Shown here piece by piece: positions 40,464 through 48,824 of a DNA stretch of 64,000 bases. The translations under genes were made by a program, and so were the position numbers. The notes beneath the pieces are model-generated. The model saw nothing but the letters and a program-made list of their open reading frames with translations, had not been told where the DNA came from and made no database searches. The stretch comes from Syntrophus sp963665935. GTDB lineage: Bacteria > Desulfobacterota > Syntrophia > Syntrophales > Syntrophaceae. Numbering within the stretch: position 1 is the stretch's first letter; each line of letters begins with the position of its first letter. The stretch lies in contig OY762510.1 of assembly GCA_963665935.1 (NCBI GenBank), positions 3,720,001 through 3,784,000 of the forward strand. The letters are read 5' to 3'.

Positions 40464-41420
40464 TCAGATTCCCGCACCGTCGCTGAAATCACTCTGGCAG
40501 ACCTGGGCCTGGGTGATCCGGCTGTTGGGGGGCACGCTGTTGACCAGCCAGACGTTGCCCCCGATGACCGATCCCCGGCCGATGGTAACCCGGCCCAGGA
40601 TGGTGGCCCCGGAATAGACGATGACATCATCTTCAAGAATGGGATGACGGGGCGTCCCTTTGACCAGCATGCCCGCTTCATCCTTCTGGAAGCTCTTCGC
40701 CCCCAGGGTGACGCCCTGATAGATGCGCACCCGGTTGCCGATGATGCTGGTTTCGCCGATCACCACCCCGGCCCCATGGTCGATGAAGAAGGACTCTCCG
40801 ATCTCCGCACCGGGATGGATGTCGATGCCGGTGAGACTGTGGGCCTGTTCCGTGATCATGCGGGGAATGAAAGGCACGTCCAGTTTGTAAAGTTCGTGTG
40901 CCAGGCGGAAATTCGTGAGTGCCTGCAGTCCCGGATAGCAGAAGATGACTTCATCCAGGCTGTAAGCCGCCGGGTCCCCTTCGTAGGCCGCGCAGGCGTC
41001 TTTCATGAGCCCTTCCTGGATTGCCGGAAGTTGATGAAGAAACCGGGTCACGATGGCCTGGGCCTGATCGGTGCAATCGGAGAGACAGGTCTCGCTGTCC
41101 CGGCAGGCAAAGCAGAGCCCCTTTTCGATCTGGTCGACAAGGATAGGCTGAACGCGATCCAGAGCAGACCCGATATGGAAATGGATGCTGTCCTTCTTCA
41201 GATGTGAGAATCCGAAATAGCCGGGAAAGATGATGGCCCGCAGCGTCTCCAGAACTTCCCCGATGACTTTCTGTGAAGGCAGGGACTGGTGCTGCTGACC
41301 CTTCCGATAGCCGCCGTTGAGACCATGGTTGATGGAGCAGAGGGCGTCGACAAGCGATGCCATCTCCTGATTCGGAAGTGTCTCTTGTTTGTTCTGCCAT
41401 AAAAGTTCCGCGTTGATCAT
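40464..41420 (-). CDS. cysE: Serine O-acetyltransferase (CysE/EpsC type)
   Basis: Makes O-acetylserine from serine and acetyl-CoA, the substrate of CysK. The 318-aa protein has an N-terminal helical domain, then the left-handed beta-helix hexapeptide repeats: DIHPGAEIGESFFIDHGAGVVIGE (catalytic His and Asp), NRVRIYQGVTLGAKSF and GRGSVIGGNVWLVNSVPPNS. The length, greater than E. coli CysE, with a Cys-rich insert (CFACRDSETCLSDCTDQA, about 115-135), is a feature of a subgroup in anaerobes. AAGGAAAGG precedes the ATG. Confidence 0.94.
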   Translation of the reverse strand: MINAELLWQNKQETLPNQEMASLVDALCSINHGLNGGYRKGQQHQSLPSQKVIGEVLETLRAIIFPGYFGFSHLKKDSIHFHIGSALDRVQPILVDQIEKGLCFACRDSETCLSDCTDQAQAIVTRFLHQLPAIQEGLMKDACAAYEGDPAAYSLDEVIFCYPGLQALTNFRLAHELYKLDVPFIPRMITEQAHSLTGIDIHPGAEIGESFFIDHGAGVVIGETSIIGNRVRIYQGVTLGAKSFQKDEAGMLVKGTPRHPILEDDVIVYSGATILGRVTIGRGSVIGGNVWLVNSVPPNSRITQAQVCQSDFSDGAGI

Positions 41421-41488
41421 CTTGGTACCCTTTCCTTGATTTTCCCTCTTCTGTCTTCAGTCGCCGGCATCCCTCAGGGGAGGCCTTC

Positions 41489-42400
41489 TCATGAACGGTA
41501 ATTCAGCATCCTCTCGATGCTGGCATAAGCCCGCCGGGCGATATCCTCCGGTGGATTCACTTCATGCACCATGTCCTGCAGGCTCCACAGAACCTTCTCC
41601 AGGGTGATGCGCTTCATGTTCGGACAGACGGCCTGTTCTGAGACCGGATAGAAGACCTTGCCGGGGTTCTCCTTCCGCATCCGGTGAATGATCCCCACCT
41701 CCGTCCCGACGATGATTTCCGTGGCCGCTGTTTCCTGCACATAGCGGCACATCCCTTCCGTTGAGGCCACAATATCGGCCAGATGGGTCACTGCCGGCCG
41801 GCATTCCGGATGGGCCAGGACTACCGCGTTGGGATGCCGCGCCTTTTCGCGCTCGATATCCTCAGGCAGAATCTTGGCGTGGGTCGGGCAGAAGCCGTGC
41901 CAGGGAATGAAGGTCCGCCCCGTCTTCTCCGCCACATAAGCCGCCAGATACTGATCCGGCGCAAAGATGATTTCCTTCGCGTCTTTCAGGACCTCCTGCA
42001 CCATCGTGACGGCATTGGCCGAAGTGCAGCAGAGATCGCACTCCGCCTTGACTTCCGCCGAGGTATTCACATAGCAGAGGACCTGGGCGCCGGGATGTTG
42101 AGTCTTCAATTCCCGCAGCTGCTCCCCGGTGATCATGTCTGCCATGGGGCAGCCTGCATCGGGATCAGGCAGCAGGACCGTCTTTTCCGGTGAGAAGATC
42201 TTCGCCGTTTCGGCCATGAAGTGAACGCCGCAGAAGACAATGACTTTGGCAGCTGTCGAGGCGGCCTGGATGGACAGCCCCAGAGAATCGCCGACGTAAT
42301 CGGCGATGTCCTGCACTTCCGGACGCTGGTAATTGTGCGCCAGGATCACGGCTTGGCGCTCCCGCTTCAGCTCCTGAATTTTCTTGATGATGTTTTCCAT
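41489..42400 (-). CDS. nadA: Quinolinate synthase (NadA)
   Basis: [4Fe-4S] enzyme condensing iminoaspartate and DHAP into quinolinate for NAD synthesis. The 303-aa protein carries AHNYQRPEVQDIADYVGDSL and the cysteines at VIFCGVHFMAET, CDLCCTSANAV and AVCPNMKRI, three of which coordinate the cluster. HPECRPAV and FIPWHGFCPTH fit too. Its presence between metW and cysE in a sulfur amino-acid operon is unusual; no nadB or nadC is near. GGGGAGG precedes the ATG. Confidence 0.96.
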   Translation of the reverse strand: MENIIKKIQELKRERQAVILAHNYQRPEVQDIADYVGDSLGLSIQAASTAAKVIVFCGVHFMAETAKIFSPEKTVLLPDPDAGCPMADMITGEQLRELKTQHPGAQVLCYVNTSAEVKAECDLCCTSANAVTMVQEVLKDAKEIIFAPDQYLAAYVAEKTGRTFIPWHGFCPTHAKILPEDIEREKARHPNAVVLAHPECRPAVTHLADIVASTEGMCRYVQETAATEIIVGTEVGIIHRMRKENPGKVFYPVSEQAVCPNMKRITLEKVLWSLQDMVHEVNPPEDIARRAYASIERMLNYRS

Positions 42401-42404
42401 GATT

Positions 42405-43034
42405 TTAACCTCCCCCCTGGGATGCGTTTTTTGCTGTTAAAAGAAAGACCGCCACTTCGGCCAAGAGATTCGGCCGGCAGGATACCGTTTTACCGCCGCG
42501 GAGATAGCAGGCCTGGAGGACTTCGATCCCCTTCCGATTACAGAAATCCCGGAAGTCGTTGATACTGAGGAACCGCACGTTCGGCGAATCATACCAGCGG
42601 TAAGGCAGGGCCGCGGTTATCGGAGACCGCCCCTGGAAGAAAAGGCGGCAGCGCGAGCCGATCCAGGCAAAATTGGGAAAGCCGACGATGACCCGCCTGC
42701 CGACCCGCAGGGCGTCATCAAGCAGGGCATCCGCCTGACGGACCTCCTGGAGGCTCTGATTCAAAATGACGTAATCAAAGGACCCATCGGGATATTCCAG
42801 CAGTCCGCTTTCAATATCACCGTGGCACACATTCAGCCCCTTCTTGACACACTCGTAAACGGCGCTTTCGTTCAGCTCGATCCCCTGCCCCCGGGTAGAA
42901 CGGCTCCGGGCCAGAAAGGCCATCAGGTCGCCACCGCCGCATCCCAGATCCAGGATGCGGGCGCCGGAATCGATCAAATTGCCGATGACCCGGTAATCCG
43001 GAGGGATGTTATTCGTTTGTTCGCTGGTGCTCAT
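42405..43034 (-). CDS. metW: Methionine biosynthesis protein MetW
   Basis: A 209-aa class I SAM methyltransferase-like protein: VIGNLIDSGARILDLGCGGGDLMAFL (motif I), CHGDIESGLLEYPDGSFDYVILNQSLQEV and VGFPNFAWIGSRCRLFFQGRSPI, which identify MetW. MetW assists homoserine acetyltransferase MetX in many proteobacteria. Its start overlaps the metX 3' end by 26 nt, implying coupled translation. The direct biochemical role is not settled in the literature as I recall it. Confidence 0.94.
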   Translation of the reverse strand: MSTSEQTNNIPPDYRVIGNLIDSGARILDLGCGGGDLMAFLARSRSTRGQGIELNESAVYECVKKGLNVCHGDIESGLLEYPDGSFDYVILNQSLQEVRQADALLDDALRVGRRVIVGFPNFAWIGSRCRLFFQGRSPITAALPYRWYDSPNVRFLSINDFRDFCNRKGIEVLQACYLRGGKTVSCRPNLLAEVAVFLLTAKNASQGGG

Positions 43035-44196
43035 CGTTGCTGCTCAAAAAATTCCGGATCAATTGGGTCTGCCCTTCTGTTTCCACGAGAAAGGCGTCAT
43101 GGCCATAGGTGGAGTTCAGTTCGCAGTAGGTCACTTCCGCCTGGCCTTTCTTCAACTGCCGGACAATGTCCTGGGACTGGCTGGGAGGATAGAGCCAGTC
43201 CGATGAAAAAGAGAGAATCAGGAACCGGATGTTTCGCACCTTTTCGTTGGAAAGCAGCCGATCTCCCGACAAATCGAAATAGTCCAGCGCCCGGGTGATG
43301 TAGAGATAGGCATTGGCGTCGAACCGTTTCACGAATTGATTTCCCTGATAATGCAGGTAGCCGCCCACGGCGAACTCCGGGGCAAAGGGAACGCCTTTTA
43401 AAATCTTCGTCCGGTGGCGGGAAAACTTCTCCTCCATGGATTCTTCACTCATGAAGGTGATGTGCCCGATCATCCGGGCGATGGAAAGCCCCCTGTCCGG
43501 CGGTTCATCTTCGTAATAGTTCCCGTCCTTCCATGCGGGATCGGCCATGATGCTCTGCCGGATGACCTCGTTGAAGGCAATCTGCAGCGGCGAATGCCGC
43601 GCCGTTGTGGCGATGGGAATCGTCGAACGCACCCGTTCGGGGTAGGAAGCGGCCCACTGCAGGGTCTGCATCCCACCCATGGACCCCCCGGCGACGCAGA
43701 GCAACCGATCAATACCGAGAAAATCAATCAGATGGCGCTGCGCCTCGACCATATCCCGGATGGTGATGACAGGAAAACTCAACCCATAGGGTTTCCCCGT
43801 TTCCGGATTAAGAGAGGCCGGCCCCGTTGACCCCTTGCATCCCCCAATCACGTTGGAGCAGATGACGAAGTAGCGATCAGTGTCAAAGGCTTTGCCCGGA
43901 CCGATCGAATTATCCCACCAGCCAGGTTTCTGCGCGCCGGGATGGTAGCCTGCCGCATGGGCATCCCCGGAAAGGGCGTGACAGATCAGGATGGCGTTGG
44001 ATTTCTGCGCATTCAGCCGCCCATAGGTCTCGTAAGCCACGGTCACCGGTCCCAGTTTTTCCCCGCTTTCCAGAACCAGTTCATTTGGAGGTTCCGCAAA
44101 GGTAAAGAACTGCGTCTCAACGGATTCCGCAAGGGTGACTGCATCTCCGGAGGCGATCCCCGTGGTATCGGTCGAATCTAAAGGACATTCCTTCAT
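43009..44196 (-). CDS. metX: Homoserine O-acetyltransferase (MetX)
   Basis: Alpha/beta-hydrolase that acetylates homoserine for the MetY reaction. The 395-aa protein has the nucleophile elbow CVAGGSMGGMQTLQWA (Ser about 168), the HALSGDAHAAGYHPG loop and the late STYGHDAFLVE with the catalytic His, and matches MetX by length and order. GGGAGC lies before the ATG. It is the first structural gene after the attenuator; its transcripts come from the rrf2 promoter, since no other promoter was evident. Confidence 0.95.
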   Translation of the reverse strand: MKECPLDSTDTTGIASGDAVTLAESVETQFFTFAEPPNELVLESGEKLGPVTVAYETYGRLNAQKSNAILICHALSGDAHAAGYHPGAQKPGWWDNSIGPGKAFDTDRYFVICSNVIGGCKGSTGPASLNPETGKPYGLSFPVITIRDMVEAQRHLIDFLGIDRLLCVAGGSMGGMQTLQWAASYPERVRSTIPIATTARHSPLQIAFNEVIRQSIMADPAWKDGNYYEDEPPDRGLSIARMIGHITFMSEESMEEKFSRHRTKILKGVPFAPEFAVGGYLHYQGNQFVKRFDANAYLYITRALDYFDLSGDRLLSNEKVRNIRFLILSFSSDWLYPPSQSQDIVRQLKKGQAEVTYCELNSTYGHDAFLVETEGQTQLIRNFLSSNDEHQRTNE

Positions 44197-44245
44197 TTTT
44201 CTTATGCTCCCGTTCTATTTTTCGAAAAATTCCATAAACATCTAA

Positions 44246-44284
44246 TAAAAAACCCGCTGTCTTTTGTTATGGCGGGCAGCGGGT
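44246..44284 (-). terminator. Intrinsic terminator of the metX-operon attenuator
   Basis: Minus strand: an 8-bp stem ACCCGCTG (44284-44277) with CAGCGGGT (44259-44252), loop 17 nt, then a T run (six T including the last pair). It stands between the Cys-rich leader ORF and metX. The 5' arm and adjoining loop (CTGCCCGC, 44279-44272, and CCC, 44283-44281) can pair instead with GCGGGCAG and GGG inside the leader ORF (44345-44335). That gives an 11-bp antiterminator with one bulged G. Confidence 0.85.
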
Positions 44285-44372
44285 CAATCTTTTCTGTCAT
44301 GAAGTCTTTTTAAAGACGCACTCTGTCCGGATCTCCCCTGCCCGCAGAAGGACACATGATTTGACAACAGCA
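44272..44372 (-). promoter_or_regulatory. Cysteine-responsive attenuator of the Cys/Met operon
   Basis: Transcription-order elements: Cys run (44372-44364), segment 2 (44345-44335), leader stop (44312-44310), segment 3 (44283-44272). Segment 4 (44259-44252) and the T run are just downstream. Segments 2:3 and 3:4 exclude each other. Because the leader stop is about 23 nt beyond segment 2, a ribosome resting there would not fully mask it, so the release step may differ in detail from trp. Confidence 0.7.
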
Positions 44373-44402
44373 CATCAATCCAAATTGAATCTTGCCTTTC
44401 AC
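44310..44402 (-). CDS. Cysteine-rich leader peptide of the metX operon
   Basis: Short ORF between rrf2 and metX ending at TAA 44310. It may start at GTG 44402, which overlaps the rrf2 stop (GTGA) and has AAGGA eight bases upstream (30 aa), or at ATG 44375 (21 aa). The central sequence is GLMCCCQIMCPSAGRG: Cys codons TGC TGT TGT at 44372-44364 and TGT at 44354-44352. The codons for SAGRG include the segment (44345-44335) complementary to the terminator 5' arm. The pattern repeats that of the ORF at 12785-12922, though the peptides are otherwise unlike. A ribosome stalled on the Cys run would promote read-through into metX, metY and cysK. Confidence 0.75.
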   Translation of the reverse strand: MKGKIQFGLMCCCQIMCPSAGRGDPDRVRL

Positions 44403-44827
44403 TGGGTCTTTCCTTCTTTTTCCGTCTGTCTTTTAACCATGGTCTCCAGGGTGAGGGACTCCAGGGTCTGCAGCATTCCCCGGGTTGCCTCCTGCCATAC
44501 ATCCCGGGTGATACAGCTATCCGCCCTTGAGCAGACTGAAGCGTTGTCGACACAGTCCACGAGAGCCAGCGAACCTTCCACCACCTGCATGATTTCCTTC
44601 AGCGTAATTTCACCTGGAGCCTTTGCCAGCAGGTAGCCTCCGTGTGCCCCCCGGGTGGAATTGATCAACCCGGTGACTTTCAAAGGATGAATAAGCTGCC
44701 AGAGATACTTTTCGGAAATCCCCTGACGCTGGGCAATGTCTTTCAAAAAAATAGGACCTTCGTTATAATGGAGTGCCAGATCCAGCATGAAACGCACTCC
44801 GTATCGTCCTCTTGTTGAAAGTTTCAT
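44399..44827 (-). CDS. Rrf2-family transcriptional regulator (IscR/CymR-like)
   Basis: A 142-aa winged-helix regulator: KLSTRGRYGVRFMLDLALHY, then the recognition helix region ISEKYLWQLIHPLKVTGLI and the wing STRGAHGGYLLAKAPGEITL. Three cysteines at 92, 99 and 105 (DCVDNASVCSRADSCITR) are spaced close to those of IscR, so an Fe-S cluster is possible; CymR, the cysteine regulator of Bacillus, belongs to the same family. It is the first gene of the Cys/Met operon, behind its own promoter, and may repress itself. Its target and effector are not shown. Confidence 0.9.
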   Translation of the reverse strand: MKLSTRGRYGVRFMLDLALHYNEGPIFLKDIAQRQGISEKYLWQLIHPLKVTGLINSTRGAHGGYLLAKAPGEITLKEIMQVVEGSLALVDCVDNASVCSRADSCITRDVWQEATRGMLQTLESLTLETMVKRQTEKEGKTQ

Positions 44828-44873
44828 ATTTTTTCTGTTTCACCTGCCATTTATTTCTAGCGATTTAATAGAG

Positions 44874-44901
44874 ATTATAGGGATAAAATGGACTCTGTCA
44901 A
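44874..44901 (-). promoter_or_regulatory. Consensus promoter of rrf2 and the Cys/Met operon
   Basis: Minus strand: TTGACA (44901-44896), 16-bp spacer, TATAAT (44879-44874), both hexamers perfect. Transcription would begin near 44867, about 40 nt before rrf2. A promoter this strong suits repression by the Rrf2 protein and attenuation before metX. Confidence 0.75.
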
Positions 44902-45056
44902 GAAAAAAGTTCTGTCATGGCGGCAGATTCTTTTTCCCTTCGATATTCTTCTTGCTGCAGAAATCGTCAAATGTTAGATTCAGCAACAAGTGGCGGCTCA
45001 TTAATTCGTTACATGGCGGCATCGAGAAAGACGCGCGGTAGCAAGGAGTTCAGCGA

Positions 45057-46439
45057 GTGACCGAGACAAAAACATCCCTAAAATCTTTTTTTTCTTCCCT
45101 TAAACTCACCGTTTTCCTTCTGGTTTTGATTGCCCTGCTCTTTGTTCTGGGAACGTTTCTTCCTCAGAGAGAGGGCGCCATGGAATTCGCCCAGCGGCTG
45201 TCTCCCGCGATATCCGGTCTTTTCCAGATTCTCGGGTTTTTCGATGTCTATCATTCCCCCCTCTATTATGCCCTTCTGGGCTTGCTGGCTGCAAATCTGA
45301 TTGTCTGCTCCCTGAATCGCCTCCCCGGATCATGGAAGTTGTACCGGGCCCCACATTTTCCTGTGCCGGATGGCCTTTTCGGAAAGGTATCGCCGGATCG
45401 GATTTTGTTATCGAACAAAAATTCGGAGAGTTGCCTTTCATCCCTGGAATCCCTGTTGAAGGAGAAGTACGGGAAAATCGAGAAAAACGTCAAAGACCAC
45501 CATACCTTCTTTGCCCTGCAGAAGGGTGGCGTTTCATTGTTCAGCGTTTACGCGATTCACATGAGCATTCTGTTCCTGATCGCAGGCGCAATCATCGGTT
45601 CGGTCTTCGGTTTTGAGGGATATGTCAACATCAGCGAGGGAGAAACCACAAACGCCGTCGTCTCCCGGGGAGGAAGGGATATTCAGCGGCTTGATTTTTC
45701 GGTGCGCTGCGACAAATTTCTCCTGGATACCTACGAGAACGGCATGCCGAAAACCTACCGGTCCGATTTGAGCTTTATTCAAGACGGGCGGGTCATCCGT
45801 CAAGCCTCCCTTCTGGTCAACCATCCGGTCCAGATCAATGGGTTTCGATTTTATCAGTCTTCCTACGGCAGATCTCCGGACAGCCGAGCCTTTCTGACCT
45901 ATTCAACGGGAAAGGGACAGGAGAAGAAAGTGGCGGTGGCTGCCGGGGACAGTTTTTCCCTGCCTGGAAGCGACGCCGACGTGAAGGTCCTGCGCGTAGC
46001 AGAAAATCTGATGCAGTTTGGACCCGGAGTGAAACTGGATATTACGTCGCCGCAGGGCCGCCGGGTCCAGTTCTGGGTCCTTCAGCATATCGATGAGATC
46101 ACCCAGACGTATCCGGAGCTGCTAACCCAGGTGCCGCTCTTCAACCCTGCTCTTTTCAAGCCTTACCGCTTTTTCCTCCAGGGAATCGAACAACGCTATT
46201 ACACGGGTTTGCAGGTCGTCCGTGATCCGGGCATCCCGATGATCGTTCTGGGAGCCTTTCTCATGGTTGCCGGCCTCATTCTGCGATATTTCATCCCTCA
46301 TCGGCGTATCTGGATCCGAGTCGACAAGGCTGGGAAGCAAACGCGGATCTCCCTTGCCGGCAGGAGCCGTCACCAGGCAGGGCTGGATCGGGAACTCGAT
46401 CTTCTTTCCCAGCAAATTCGGGAGAAAGGAATCGCATGA
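45057..46439 (+). CDS. resB: Cytochrome c biogenesis protein ResB
   Basis: Membrane part of the system II cytochrome c maturation complex, handling apocytochrome or heme on the periplasmic side. The 460-aa protein has a first span (LTVFLLVLIALLFVLGTFLP), a second (SPLYYALLGLLAANLIVCSL), a third (FSVYAIHMSILFLIAGAIIG), a large periplasmic region with NHPVQINGFRFYQSSYG, and a last span near residue 395 (GIPMIVLGAFLMVAGLILRY). The start is GTG at 45057 with AAGGAG. It overlaps ccsA by four bases. Confidence 0.93.
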   Translation: MTETKTSLKSFFSSLKLTVFLLVLIALLFVLGTFLPQREGAMEFAQRLSPAISGLFQILGFFDVYHSPLYYALLGLLAANLIVCSLNRLPGSWKLYRAPHFPVPDGLFGKVSPDRILLSNKNSESCLSSLESLLKEKYGKIEKNVKDHHTFFALQKGGVSLFSVYAIHMSILFLIAGAIIGSVFGFEGYVNISEGETTNAVVSRGGRDIQRLDFSVRCDKFLLDTYENGMPKTYRSDLSFIQDGRVIRQASLLVNHPVQINGFRFYQSSYGRSPDSRAFLTYSTGKGQEKKVAVAAGDSFSLPGSDADVKVLRVAENLMQFGPGVKLDITSPQGRRVQFWVLQHIDEITQTYPELLTQVPLFNPALFKPYRFFLQGIEQRYYTGLQVVRDPGIPMIVLGAFLMVAGLILRYFIPHRRIWIRVDKAGKQTRISLAGRSRHQAGLDRELDLLSQQIREKGIA

Positions 46440-47284
46440 GTCATACACTTATCCTGAGTTGGGTCACCTTTGTTTACTTCGGCGCCTTCGTTCTGTACCT
46501 CTTCCGCATGATTCTCGGCAGAAAGTTCTGGGGCAGACTGGCATCCATGGCGGCATGGACGGGCTTTGCCGCCCAGACAGCGGCCATCCTGTGGAGATGG
46601 AAGGCCACCTATGACCTGGGGATCGGACATGTGCCGCTCTCCAATCTCTATGAATCGATGATCTTCTTCGCCTGGACGATCATGCTGCTGCATCTTCTCA
46701 TCGAATGGCGAACCGCCAGCCGAGGCTTCGGCGTCTTTGTCGTTCCCCTGGCATTCCTGGCGATGGCTTACGCCTCGATCGCCCCCGGCGTCAACAACAG
46801 CATTCAGCCTCTCATTCCCGCCCTGCAGAGCAACTGGCTGACAACTCACGTGATGACCTGCTTTCTGGGTTATGCCGGCTTCGCCTTCGCCTTCGGCTGC
46901 GGATTGATGTACTTCCTGAAGATACCGGATAAATACAAGGCGGGAAAATCGGAGGGTTTTCTTAAACGGCTTCCGTCTCTGCAAACCCTTGATCTCATGA
47001 TCTACCAGAGTATCGCCCTGGGATTTGTCTTTCTGACCATCGGCATCATGACAGGCTCCATCTGGGCCCATTATGCCTGGGGCTCTTACTGGAGCTGGGA
47101 CCCCAAGGAAACGTGGTCGCTCATCACCTGGATCATCTATGCCGTCACCCTCCATGTCCAGTACATCAGGGGCTGGCGGGGAAAACGCATGGCCTACATG
47201 ACGGTGATCGGCTTTGCCTCCGTTCTGTTCACCTACCTCGGCGTCAACTACCTTCCGGGACTGCACAGCTATCTGAATGGATAA
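46436..47284 (+). CDS. ccsA: Cytochrome c biogenesis protein CcsA/CcsB (heme handling)
   Basis: Partner of ResB in system II; carries heme across the membrane for attachment to apocytochromes. The 282-aa protein has about eight spans, conserved His residues and the tryptophan-rich WWD-type motif WGSYWSWDPKETWSLITW (about 221-238). ATGA overlap with resB implies coupling. No other cytochrome genes are present here. Confidence 0.94.
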   Translation: MSHTLILSWVTFVYFGAFVLYLFRMILGRKFWGRLASMAAWTGFAAQTAAILWRWKATYDLGIGHVPLSNLYESMIFFAWTIMLLHLLIEWRTASRGFGVFVVPLAFLAMAYASIAPGVNNSIQPLIPALQSNWLTTHVMTCFLGYAGFAFAFGCGLMYFLKIPDKYKAGKSEGFLKRLPSLQTLDLMIYQSIALGFVFLTIGIMTGSIWAHYAWGSYWSWDPKETWSLITWIIYAVTLHVQYIRGWRGKRMAYMTVIGFASVLFTYLGVNYLPGLHSYLNG

Positions 47285-47309
47285 GAGAAAACGGCTGGAG
47301 AAAAGGCTT

Positions 47310-47357
47310 GCGGCGGCTGTTCATTCACCGAGCGTTAGAAGCGCCGCGCTTTTTTTC
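47310..47357 (+). terminator. Possible terminator between ccsA and the kelch gene
   Basis: GCGGCG (47310-47315) and CGCCGC (47342-47347) can form a short stem followed by eight T (47350-47357), after ccsA. The region runs into the 3' end of the convergent kelch gene. Confidence 0.4.
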
Positions 47358-48427
47358 TCCATGTCTGCACAGAAGAGCTGGCCGTTAGAAAGTTCGACAC
47401 AATAGCCATCTCTAATCTGTTGAGGGAAATTGATCAATTCCGTCGAATTGCCGGCCGGATCAAAGATTCTCAACTGTTGTCCAGTGACGAACAGGATTTT
47501 TCCACTCCGCAGAGGAACAATGGATGATTTTACAGGATGCATTTTAAATGCGCCTGCCCCCAGAACAGGTTCAAATTGCCAGCCGGAAGGATCATAATAT
47601 TCAGGGTAGGTCACTTCGCCTTTCTTCATGAGGATCACTTTTCCATCCGGCAGGGCGGCAGCGGCATAATGACCCGGCCCGCCGGTGGGCTGAATGCTCA
47701 AAGCAGAGGAACGATTGTGCGCAGGATCGTACAATTCGGCGGCCGGCGATGCAAAGGACTGATAGTCGCTCATTCCACCGATATTCAAAATATTCCCGGT
47801 ATTCAATAGAATTGCCGCATGTCCGGATCCGGATCGCGGCGCATTGAGCTCTCCAACATGCAAGGCTAGGGTTGACCGGTTTGAGTCGAAACGGTCAACG
47901 ATAGTGTTGCCACTGCCCATCGTTCCCTCGTAGACGCCTCCCGTAAGGACCACATTGCCATCGGGCAACAGAGCACAGGCGGGAGAGGCCATTCTGTTGA
48001 CCGACATGTTCCCGATCACTGAGAACCGGCCTGTCCGTGCATTGTACAGCTCGACACTCCTCAGTTCCGGGATCATCCGACCGCCTGCACCTCCCGCCAC
48101 GAGGACATTGCCGTTTTCCAAGGCAACACTGCAGTGCCCGTTCCGTTTTTGAGACATCGAACCCGTGGCTCTGAACGTTTTTGAAACCGGGTCGAATATT
48201 TCCGCCAAGGCATGGGTATTGTCCGTATCTCCCGCTGCACCCCCGATCAAAAGGACCCGACCATTTCTCATGACCGTCATGGTTCCGGCTTTGTGAGAAT
48301 ACTTCATATCGGGCAGAGACGTCCATTCATAGCCGGAAACCGGCATGCCCAAAGCTAAAATTATAAGAAGAACAGCAAATGAATAAAAAACTGTTTTCAT
48401 GTTAAATTCAAGTCTATTTTCTTCCAT
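47321..48427 (-). CDS. Secreted kelch-repeat protein
   Basis: A protein of about 368 aa with a signal peptide (KTVFYSFAVLLIILALGMPVSG) and five to six kelch repeats of beta-propeller type: MTVMRNGRVLLIGGAAG, SVALENGNVLVAGGAGG, CALLPDGNVVLTGGVYEG, AAILLNTGNILNIGGMSDY, AAAALPDGKVILMKKGE. Such propellers bind carbohydrate or protein. The frame is open to 48652. I chose ATG 48427 (AAGGA nine bases upstream); ATG 48400, directly before the signal peptide, is the alternative. It converges on ccsA. Confidence 0.85.
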   Translation of the reverse strand: MEENRLEFNMKTVFYSFAVLLIILALGMPVSGYEWTSLPDMKYSHKAGTMTVMRNGRVLLIGGAAGDTDNTHALAEIFDPVSKTFRATGSMSQKRNGHCSVALENGNVLVAGGAGGRMIPELRSVELYNARTGRFSVIGNMSVNRMASPACALLPDGNVVLTGGVYEGTMGSGNTIVDRFDSNRSTLALHVGELNAPRSGSGHAAILLNTGNILNIGGMSDYQSFASPAAELYDPAHNRSSALSIQPTGGPGHYAAAALPDGKVILMKKGEVTYPEYYDPSGWQFEPVLGAGAFKMHPVKSSIVPLRSGKILFVTGQQLRIFDPAGNSTELINFPQQIRDGYCVELSNGQLFCADMEKKSAALLTLGE

Positions 48428-48824
48428 GACTTCTCTTCCTTGTGCCCATGAATGTCTTGCCATATACTTCAGAAAAGGTAAATTAGCAAGCCGTCCCGAT
48501 CTCCATCCAGAAGCGAGAGGGTCCTCATTAATCGCAGCTGCCATAGGTTTCTTGAGTGTCATGCCAGTTATTTTCTGGGATGGATTGTGTATTCTACTGG
48601 TATTGAAAAAACTCACTTTTAATGACATCAGGCGGTTAACAAAGACAAACAATCATCAACCCAGCAGCGCAAAAAAGATCAAAAGACGATAACAGCCTGA
48701 TCAATCTCAGACCGGTACTTTTCCGGCGGAAATTATCCACCAAGTAAAGCCCCATCGGAAAAGATCCATTACTTTAACGATTTTAGATTAGCAAGTAAGA
48801 TAAAAAATTGGGAGGGATAAAATC
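48428..48824. other. Intergenic region between the kelch and first RTX genes
   Basis: Divergent upstream region with no gene pattern. The last 25 bases (AAAAAATTGGGAGGGATAAA then ATC) nearly repeat those before the second RTX gene at 50525-50549, so both genes share a translation-initiation region. Confidence 0.5.
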
